Positions 1 to 5,423 of a DNA stretch of 5,423 bases are shown here, piece after piece. Location of the stretch: contig WFMP01000258.1 in NCBI GenBank assembly GCA_015489035.1, forward strand, positions 1 through 5,423, in the 5' to 3' direction. The translations under genes and the position numbers were made by a program. Every line of letters starts with the position of its first letter. Positions within the stretch are counted from its first letter, which is position 1. The notes under the pieces were generated by a model. The model had not been told where the DNA came from. It made no database searches and saw nothing but the letters and a program-made list of their open reading frames with translations. The DNA is from Candidatus Altimarinota bacterium. Lineage in GTDB: Bacteria; Patescibacteriota; Gracilibacteria; Absconditabacterales; Absconditicoccaceae.

Positions 1-168
1 AACAAGTCTATAATTGTCTTTTCTCTTTTTTTTATTTACCTTAATTTTACCTTTTCTTATCATAAGATAAATATCTCACAATTTAACTTCTGGAAACTGT
101 TTAAAATATTTTCTTAAGAACCTATCATATCTCTGTTCAGCTTCCATTTCTGTAATTTTATATTCCAT
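1..168 (-). CDS. RluA/RluC-family 23S rRNA pseudouridine synthase, N-terminal fragment (partial)
   Basis: The first 56 codons of a gene that runs off the left edge. The peptide looks like the N-terminal S4 RNA-binding domain of large-subunit rRNA pseudouridine synthases. It has an acidic start, then EQRYDRFLRKYF (family pattern QRLDKFLRK, residues 11-22), then IYLMIRKGKIKVNKKK (33-48, family pattern lyxllRkGxIrvNgkR) and DNYRLV (51-56), where the family has yrLxxGD. Enzymes of this family isomerise uridines in 23S rRNA, but the catalytic domain lies outside the window, so RluC, RluD and other members cannot be told apart. Gly31 is encoded by TGA, as elsewhere in the window. The ATG at 168 is chosen because it lies 15 bp after the dnaE stop; Met8 (147) is an alternative. 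No Shine-Dalgarno sequence is visible in the A-rich gap. Close spacing implies co-transcription with dnaE. Confidence 0.72.
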
Positions 169-183
169 TATGTTTTTTATCAA

Positions 184-3100
184 TTAAATCTTATAAATAA
201 CTCCATCTACTTCAAATTCTTCTTGCTTAGGATTTTCTTTTCTCATTTGAACTAATTTTTTGATAGTTTCTATATCATCAGGCAATCAAATATGAACATT
301 TTTTTCTTCTTTTTTATTTATATCTCATTCTAAATTTGTTTGTTTGTCGTCTTGAATTGTTTGTTTGTCGTCCTGAGCTTGTTTCAGAATCTTATTTTCA
401 ATTTTCAATTCTCAATTATTATTTACATCACACCCAGGCAAAACATCACCTTCATTACTTTCCTGCACCATATTTGTATCACAGCTTCCTTGATTTCCTA
501 ATTCTCAACTAGTTTCTAAATCTTCTTCTATTTGATTTATTTCTCATTCATGATTTATTCAAGGATCTACTTTATTTAATTTTGGTTCTAAATTTTCTTG
601 TCATCTTAAATGATTTTCTTCTTTTTTATCTTCTTTCTTTTCTGAAATTACATCATTTCTATCTGCTCTCACTTTTGCAACTGATAAACTTTCATCATAT
701 TTTCATTTAGCTTTTAATTTATCTATAAGTTTTTCTAAATTAATTTTATAAATCTTACTTATAGATGGTCTTTTTCTTTTGTATCATTCAACTACTATAA
801 TATCAAATTTATGCAAACCAGGAGTATTTTTCACAAAAAATCTTACAGTTCAAGTAATATCTTCTACGACCAAAAATATTCAATTATATCTTGGAGCTTT
901 GATAATATCTTTTACAAATCATAATATCTTGTAGTCTCATTCATAATTTTCCTTCAAAATTTGAGTAACAAAATTATATTTTCTTTTTACAAAATTATAA
1001 AGTCCATCAAAAGGATGAGATGAAATAAAAGTTCAAAATGTTTCATATTCAAGTCATAACTTCTGCATTTTTGTCATAGTATGAGAAGAATCCACTTTTA
1101 GAACTAAAGGGTCTTTCCCTAAAATTTCCTCCCCAAAAAGTCACATTCAAGCAGATTCTTTTTTAACTTGCCCATTTTTTGACCAATTCAAAATATTTTC
1201 TACATTGTCTATCAAAACTCATCTATCACCAAATTCATCTAAAGCTCAAGATTTTATCAAAGATTCTACAGTCTTTTTATTCACATTTTTTTCATTTCTA
1301 GTAAGAAAGTCTTCCAAATCTTTATATTTTCAATTTTTCTCTCTTTCTTTTTCAATATTTTCTCAAACTTCAAATCAAATTCATTTAATAGACAAAAATC
1401 AAACAACTACAGAATCTTCTACAGCTGCCATATGATTAAATGAAGTATTTACACTTACTGGTTGTATTTTTATTCATTTAATTTTCAATTCTTCCACTAA
1501 TTCTGCAAATCTTTCTGTATTTTCTTCTACAGATCTCAAAAGTGCAGCATAAAATTCCACTGGATGGTGAGCTTTCAAATAAGCTGTTTGATAAGCAATA
1601 ATAGCATAACAAGCTGCATGAGATTTATTAAAAGAATAATTTGCAGCAGGTTCTATCATCTTTTCATAAACAAAAGTAGAAACCTCTGCCTTGTATCACT
1701 TAAATTTATCAGATTTTTCTACAAACTCTATTTTTAATTGTTCAATTACTTCTTTAATTTTTTTACCAACTCATCTTCTCAAAAGATCAGCTTCACCAAG
1801 AGAAAATCAAGCCATTACTTGCACAATCCTCATAAGTTGTTCTTGATAAATCGGAATTCAATAAGTTACATCCATAAACGGAGATAAATCCTCTCTAATC
1901 TGTTTTCTTTGTTTATCAGTTTCTTCTTTTCCATATTTTTCCACTAATTCATCATACAAATCTTTTGGCAAATATGTAATTTTTTCAACTCATTGTTTTC
2001 TATCAATATAATTTGGAATCCACTCCATAGGACCTGGGCGATACAAACTTACCATCGCAATAATATCATCTATTCAAGTAGGTTTCAATTTTTTCAACCA
2101 AGCTCTCATACCATCAGATTCAAACTGAAATACTCATACTGTATCTCATTCTTGAAATATTTTATAACTTGCTTCATCGTCGATTGGTGGCTCAAACACA
2201 TAATATTTAAAAAACTCTTCATAAATAGCTTCAAGTTGTTTATTATCTTTTTCTGCTTTCACTTTCAAAATTTTGATAGTATTTTTGATAATCGATAAGT
2301 TTCTTAATCACAAAAAATCCATTTTAAGAAGTCAAATATCTTCCATATAATGCCCATCATATTGAGTAACTACTCTTGTTTTGTCTGGCTCCTTACTTCA
2401 AGGTTTAGGTGGATATTGAATAGGTGTATAAGTTGTAATATCTTCTGGAGCAATGATAATACCACAAGCATGGACTCACAACTGCCTTACAGTTCATTCT
2501 AAATTTGATGAAAACTCTACAATCTTTTTTAAACTTTCATCTTCATCGATAATATTTTTAAATTCTTCATTATTTTCATAACTATCTTTAACATGTTTTT
2601 CTATATAATTTGAAAGTTGATTTGATTTTGTAAATGAAACTCAAAATGTTCTTGCAACATCCTTAAAAGATGCTTTTGCAGCCATAGTCATATAAGTTCA
2701 AATATTTGCAACTTTTTCTACTCAATATTTTTTCTTACAATATTCCAAAATATTTAACCTTTCAGAATCTTCAAAATCTGTATCGATATCGGGCATAGAT
2801 ATTCTGGCAGGATTCAAAAATCTTTCAAACAGCAAATCATACTCCATAGGATCAATTTCTGTAATTCTTATCAAATATCACAAAACAGAACCAGCAGCTG
2901 ATCATCTTCAAGGACCTACAACTATTTTATTTTTCTTTGCATACATAATATAATCTTGCACTATCAAAAAGTATGTATCATACCCCATTTCATGAATTAC
3001 TTTATATTCATATTCAAGTCTATCAATATAATCTTTCAAAGTAAAATTTAATCTAATTATTTTATCTCATTCTTTTTCTAAAAAATCTCTTTTAAAATCT

Positions 3101-3291
3101 GTATAAGTTTTCACAGTAGCTATTTTTAATTCATCTGGTGAAGTTTCAGTAAGTTTTTTATCAATTTGACCTTCATCAGTTCTTTGTGATAACTTCAAAA
3201 TAGTGTCCTCATCCCAATCAAGAGAAAATCTTTCATTCATAAACTCATATCACATATACCTAAGTTGAAATTCTTCAATATTCATTCACAT
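184..3291 (-). CDS. dnaE: DNA polymerase III alpha subunit lacking the PHP domain (genetic code 25)
   Basis: Replicative DNA polymerase catalytic subunit, 1035 residues when TGA is read as Gly (about 47 TGA codons by hand count). Domains in order: palm with VGPGRGSAAGS (125-135), catalytic aspartates in MPDIDTDF (Asp170, Asp172) and KMDFLGLR (Asp325); TVGVFQFES and RPGP around 390-420; IYQEQLMRI and the LGEADLLRRGVGKK block around 480-515; NYSFNKSHAACYA (551-563); helix-hairpin-helix region with LIKSGALDEFG (678-688); SHPFDGLY (758-765); OB-fold region about 778-850; an acidic low-complexity linker (about 871-997); a final segment 998-1035. Residue 1 falls where the palm begins in E. coli DnaE, so the usual N-terminal PHP domain is missing. 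There is also extra charged sequence between residues 20 and 87. The start is ATG-TGA-ATG: 3291 is used here and 3285 is an alternative. It is probably transcribed with the pseudouridine synthase gene 15 bp downstream. The identification is certain; the N-terminal boundary is less so. Confidence 0.96.
336..376 (-). repeat. 21-bp tandem repeat in the dnaE linker
   Basis: Two copies with a 21-bp period, the common core at 338-355 and 359-376 differing at one of 18 bases. On the coding strand they encode two heptads, QDDKQTI and QDDKQTN (residues 973-986 of DnaE). The period is a multiple of three, so copy-number change would keep the reading frame. Confidence 0.85.
367..392. repeat. Imperfect palindrome resembling dispersed intergenic repeats, in frame within dnaE
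   Basis: The arms TCCTGA (371-376) and TCAGAA (384-389) are complementary but for one position, which becomes a G-U pair in the dnaE mRNA, around a 7-base spacer. The unit (a GTC-start, CTGA..TTCAG core and an AATCT end) resembles palindromic repeats I recall as common between genes of several bacterial groups. No second full copy is in this window, so the repeat-family assignment is from memory and inference. It encodes part of the acidic linker. Confidence 0.4.
397..417. repeat. 7-bp tandem repeat, three copies, inside dnaE
   Basis: Three adjacent heptamers, TTCAATT (397-403), TTCAATT (404-410) and CTCAATT (411-417). It lies in the coding sequence of the DnaE linker. Because 7 is not a multiple of three, loss or gain of one copy would shift the frame before the last C-terminal segment. 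Confidence 0.8.
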
Positions 3292-3301
3292 AAAACAAAA
3301 A

Positions 3302-3350
3302 ATTATAGTTTAAATTAATGTTATAATAAAAATTACTTAAAAAATAGCAA
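3302..3350 (-). promoter_or_regulatory. Candidate promoter(s) for dnaE
   Basis: Two overlapping possibilities on the minus strand. The nearer is a perfect TATAAT (3302-3307) ending only 10 bp before the ATG at 3291; it lacks a clear -35 box and would give an almost leaderless mRNA. The farther is TTGCTA (3345-3350), a 16-bp spacer and TATTAT (3323-3328), with a leader of roughly 25 bases. Both are pattern matches in very A+T-rich DNA, where such boxes arise easily. No Shine-Dalgarno sequence is seen before the start. Confidence 0.4.
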
Positions 3351-3410
3351 TGGGTTTTAAAGTTTATATCATAACTAATAACAATTATAGTTATTTTTAA
3401 TTTTACCCAT
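3350..3410 (-). terminator. Composite hairpin downstream of the M16 gene, possible weak terminator
   Basis: An outer stem ATGGGT/ACCCAT (3405-3410 with 3350-3355) is extended, after an internal loop, by TTAAA/TTTAA. It encloses an inner 7-bp stem with arms ATAACTA and TAGTTAT (3371-3377 and 3388-3394). On the minus strand the outer stem is followed after about five bases by a run of six T, which would fit a weak intrinsic terminator for the peptidase gene. It could equally be a structured leader or chance pairing. A further small hairpin, GTATT/AATAC, lies at 3423-3436. The rest of the 3292-3469 gap shows no open frame and no gene. Confidence 0.3.
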
Positions 3411-3469
3411 CAAGCACGACTAGTATTTTTAAATACCCAACATTTTTAACTCAGAATGAAAGATATTTT

Positions 3470-4690
3470 TTACTCCAAATAATATAAATATCTATTTTCT
3501 TTTTCCAACAGCTTAGCAACTTGCTTTACATCTTGCAAACTAATTTCTTTGATTTTCTCTACAAATTCTTCTAAATTTACAATTTCTTTTTTTGATAAAT
3601 ATTGATCCAAAACATAATTTACCATCTCGTCCGAGGTTTCGATTCATATTTCAGTTTTTCAAATTAAGTAGCCTTTCGCCTTTTCTAATTGTTCTTGTGT
3701 AATATTTCAATCTACTATTTCATCCAAAACTTCATTTATTTTTTCTACTCACTTTTTAAAATTTTTCTTATCAAGCCCTGCTCTTATCATAAACAAACCA
3801 TCTTCATCATTTGTGTAAGAACTTGCTCAAATATAATAACATAATCCTAATTTTTCTCTTAATTCTTGAAACAAAACAGAACTCATATTTCATCATAAAA
3901 TAGTCGCAAGCAATGATAAATCATATTTTCTATCATCAAAAATATTAACTCAAGGAATTCATAAAATAATATGACTCTGCTCTACTTTTTTCTCAAAAAA
4001 TCATTGTTTTTCTTTTGTTTGAATACCAAGATATTCTGCTTTTTGTTTTATTTTCTTTTCAGGTAAATTATCAAATTTTTCTTCTATAAGTTTTTCAATT
4101 TTTCTTTGATTATCTATCTTTCAAGCAATAGCTATTACTAAATTATCCTTTGTATAAAGTGAATTTTTATAATTAAATAAGTCTTTTTGAGTAAAAGACA
4201 AAATATTTTCTTCTGTTCCTATTACTGGCCAACCATAAGGATTATCTCCATGATAAAATTCTAAAAATTTAGTAATAAGAACTTTGTGAGGATTATCTTG
4301 ATTCATTTTTAATTCTTGTACTATTACTCATTTTTCTTTTTCTATCTCATTTGGATCAAAAGTAGGATTTACAAGCATATCAGAAAGTAAATCTACAGCC
4401 AAATCAATATAATCTGGTGCAACTTTTACATAATAACCTGTACCTTCTCTTCAAGTAAAAGCATTAAATTCTCATCAAATATTATCGATAGTTTCAGTAA
4501 CTTCTTGAGCAGTTTTATACTTTTTTCATCACTTAAAAAACATATGCTCCAAAAAATGGCTTATTCCATTTTCTTTCCTAGTCTCATAGACTGAACTAGC
4601 TTTTACTCAAATTTGAATTGTAGTAGAAGTTGTATCCATAGAGACAAAAATACAATTTATTCAAGCTATATTTTTTATTTCATATTTCAT
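3470..4690 (-). CDS. M16-family zinc metallopeptidase (processing-peptidase-like)
   Basis: Complete 406-residue protein with TGA read as Gly (19 of about 30 glycines are TGA). It carries the inverted zinc motif HFLEH at 45-49 (His45 and His49 bind zinc, Glu48 is catalytic) and Glu126 exactly 76 residues later, the HxxEHx76E spacing of the pitrilysin/M16 clan. Around it are family signatures: EHMFFKGGKKY, IDNIGGEFNAFTGREGTGYY, PNEIEKEKGVIVQEL and YHGDNPYGWPVIGTEENI. The second half has the C-terminal M16 domain: ILGGNMSSVLFQELREKLGL, then CYYIGASS. Length matches the one-unit M16B type, which acts as a dimer of two-domain subunits on peptides or presequences. I see no signal peptide or membrane segment, so it is probably cytoplasmic. 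The ATG at 4690 follows a good promoter with about 30 bases between; no ribosome binding site is evident. Natural substrate unknown. It ends 178 bp before dnaE, so co-transcription is possible but not indicated. Confidence 0.93.
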
Positions 4691-4720
4691 TAAATTCTGT
4701 TTTATTGTTAAAGTGTTTGT

Positions 4721-4748
4721 TTTATAACAGTTTATAAATTTTAATCAA
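4721..4748 (-). promoter_or_regulatory. Promoter for the M16 peptidase gene
   Basis: On the minus strand TTGATT (4743-4748), a 16-bp spacer and TATAAA (4721-4726), the last preceded by TGT like an extended -10 box. It would start RNA near 4714 and leave a leader of roughly 25 bases before the ATG at 4690. It points away from the tRNA promoter in the same 152-bp gap. Confidence 0.5.
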
Positions 4749-4780
4749 TAAGGAAAAAATTATCTTTCTTTTTTCTTTCC

Positions 4781-4808
4781 TTGATTTTTAATCAAAAAAT
4801 ATTATATT
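4781..4808 (+). promoter_or_regulatory. Promoter for tRNA-Gly
   Basis: TTGATT (4781-4786), a 16-bp spacer and TATATT (4803-4808), about 35 bp before the mature tRNA. The -35 box is the left arm of a perfect 6-bp inverted repeat TTGATT/AATCAA (4781-4795), which may be incidental. A pyrimidine-rich stretch lies just upstream (about 4761-4780). Confidence 0.45.
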
Positions 4809-4842
4809 ATCCTCCACATGCAGGTTCAGTCAATAACTATAT

Positions 4843-4916
4843 GCGGATATAGCTCAATTGGCTAGAGCACCTGCTTGCCATGCAGGAGGTTGCGAGTTCG
4901 AGTCTCGTTATCCGCT
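4843..4916 (+). tRNA. trnG: tRNA-Gly, anticodon GCC
   Basis: Complete cloverleaf of 74 bases. Acceptor stem GCGGATA/TATCCGC, D stem GCTC/GAGC, anticodon stem CCTGC/GCAGG around loop TTGCCAT (anticodon GCC at 4877-4879), a 5-base variable loop, T stem GCGAG/CTCGT with loop TTCGAGT. The discriminator base is T, as in other bacterial glycine tRNAs. CCA is not encoded, so it must be added by the CCA-adding enzyme. It reads GGT and GGC. In this organism most glycines are TGA or GGA/GGT, and a separate tRNA-Gly with anticodon UCA, not in this window, must read TGA. Confidence 0.97.
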
Positions 4917-4946
4917 TTGTTTGATATAGACAAAATCTAAAATATT

Positions 4947-4970
4947 AAGGCCTATTTTTAGGCTTTTTTT
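4947..4970 (+). terminator. Intrinsic terminator of tRNA-Gly, overlapping the tsaC 3' end
   Basis: Stem GCCTA/TAGGC (4950-4954 with 4959-4963), extended outward by one G-T and two A-T pairs, a 4-base loop, then a T run to 4970. It lies about 30 bases past the mature tRNA. The converging tsaC-like gene has its TAA stop at 4958-4960 inside the hairpin. On the minus strand the hairpin is followed only by a weak T-rich stretch, so termination in that direction is less sure. Confidence 0.8.
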
Positions 4971-5423
4971 CTTAAAAAAATTATTTTATCATTTTGAAAT
5001 TCAATAATATCAGAAAATTCTTGTTGTGAATTTATATTTTTACCTAAAACTTCTACATTATACTGCTCTATTTTTTGTTTTATATTTCAAGAAATTTTAT
5101 ATAAATCTATTATTTCCTTTTCTCAAGAATTGTTCAAGGATGTAAGAAAAAACATTCAGTTTTGTAAGATCAAGTCTTTTTGTAATTTTGTATGTGCTAA
5201 CCTAAAAGCTATTTTTTTATAAATCTCCCTGTTGGGTAGCTTCGATATATTCTGTAGCAACTCATTGTCAGTAATATTTTCAATGTTTATAACTACTGTC
5301 CAAGGTTTATCATAGTTTTGTAAAAAATTTATATTTTCTTCAGTTAATTTTGTATTTTCTTTTAAATACTCAAAACTATCTACGAAAATACTTACAGGCT
5401 TGTTAAAATCTCTTCATTTAAGC
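4958..5423 (-). CDS. tsaC: TsaC/YrdC-like threonylcarbamoyl-AMP synthase, C-terminal part (partial)
   Basis: The last 154 codons of a gene whose start lies beyond the right edge. TsaC/Sua5 enzymes make threonylcarbamoyl-AMP from threonine, bicarbonate and ATP for the t6A37 modification of tRNAs reading ANN codons. Visible family marks: LKGRDFNKPVSIFV at the left of the fragment (family pattern KxRxxxKPLSxLv), YDKPWTVVI where the family has WPGPLTxxL, AFRLAHTKL (family vRxPxh), and FFLTSLNNSGE (visible residues 91-101), matching the STSANxSG nucleotide-binding motif. Here TSAN is changed to TSLN and WPGP is poorly kept, so the protein is divergent. Nothing resembling the extra Sua5 C-terminal domain follows, so it is the short TsaC type of roughly 200 residues. 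Four glycines are TGA. The gene converges on tRNA-Gly and stops inside the shared hairpin. Confidence 0.72.

Noticed and set aside
1205..1435. Open plus-strand frame of 76 codons
   Set aside because: It lies wholly opposite well-aligned dnaE sequence, is rich in Ser/Phe/Gln as expected from the complement of A-rich codons, and resembles no family.
1474..1659. Separate 61-residue protein on the minus strand
   Set aside because: It is only the TGA-to-TGA slice of DnaE around NYSFNKSHAA; with TGA as Gly it joins the full-length gene. The same holds for the 4121-4306 slice of the M16 gene.
1993..2298. Open plus-strand frame of 101 codons
   Set aside because: It is opposite the conserved DnaE region with TVGVFQFES and RPGP, so it is an antisense shadow.
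3374..3409. Small minus-strand frame (MGKIKNNYNCY)
   Set aside because: Eleven codons, no ribosome binding site, and it overlaps the hairpins; nothing supports translation.
184..4690. dnaE and M16 as degraded pseudogenes because of many in-frame TGA codons
   Set aside because: All interruptions are TGA, never TAA or TAG, and sit at conserved glycines; there are no frameshifts across more than 4 kb.
4781..4800. Inverted repeat TTGATT/AATCAA as a terminator
   Set aside because: It is A+T only, no gene ends beside it, and its left arm fits the tRNA -35 box better.
1..5423. Mycoplasma-type code 4 (TGA as Trp)
   Set aside because: Trp at these positions would destroy GPGRGS, LGLR and other glycine motifs, while true Trp positions use TGG.

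Overview
The window is about three-quarters A+T and reads sensibly only if TGA is translated as glycine. All four protein genes lie on the minus strand. In the standard code each is cut by many in-frame TGA codons. Read as Gly, those codons fall on invariant glycines, for example both motif glycines of GPGRGS in DnaE and LEG/LGVHACG, FLGLR and IGGEFNAFTGREG elsewhere. Trp is written TGG and every visible stop is TAA. This is genetic code 25, so the source is almost certainly a candidate-phyla-radiation bacterium of the Gracilibacteria (BD1-5) or Absconditabacteria (SR1) group. It is not a mycoplasma, where TGA means Trp.

Layout from right to left, which is the direction of transcription for the proteins. 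The 3' two-thirds of a TsaC/YrdC-like gene (tRNA t6A synthesis) enters at 5423 and ends at 4958. A tRNA-Gly(GCC) gene on the plus strand (4843-4916) runs towards it, and one hairpin between them (4947-4970) ends the tRNA transcript and contains the tsaC stop codon. The 152-bp gap 4691-4842 holds back-to-back promoters, one for the tRNA and one for a complete M16-family zinc peptidase (4690-3470). A 178-bp gap with several hairpins and dnaE promoter candidates follows. Then comes the DNA polymerase III alpha subunit dnaE (3291-184), and 15 bp later the start of an RluA/RluC-type pseudouridine synthase (168-1, cut by the window edge). dnaE and the synthase gene look co-transcribed.

The main oddity is DnaE. 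The reading frame opens at the start of the polymerase palm region, so the N-terminal PHP domain (roughly 270 residues in usual DnaE) is absent. Stops in all three minus-strand frames, a TATAAT box just before the ATG and the intact M16 gene upstream leave no room for it. The protein also has extra sequence near its N-terminus and an acidic low-complexity insert of about 125 residues before its last 38 residues. That insert carries a 21-bp tandem repeat, a palindrome resembling dispersed intergenic repeats, and a 7-bp tandem repeat.

Functionally this is a housekeeping locus (replication, rRNA and tRNA modification, proteolysis, one tRNA). I see no mobile element with a transposase, no CRISPR array, no rRNA and no plus-strand protein gene.
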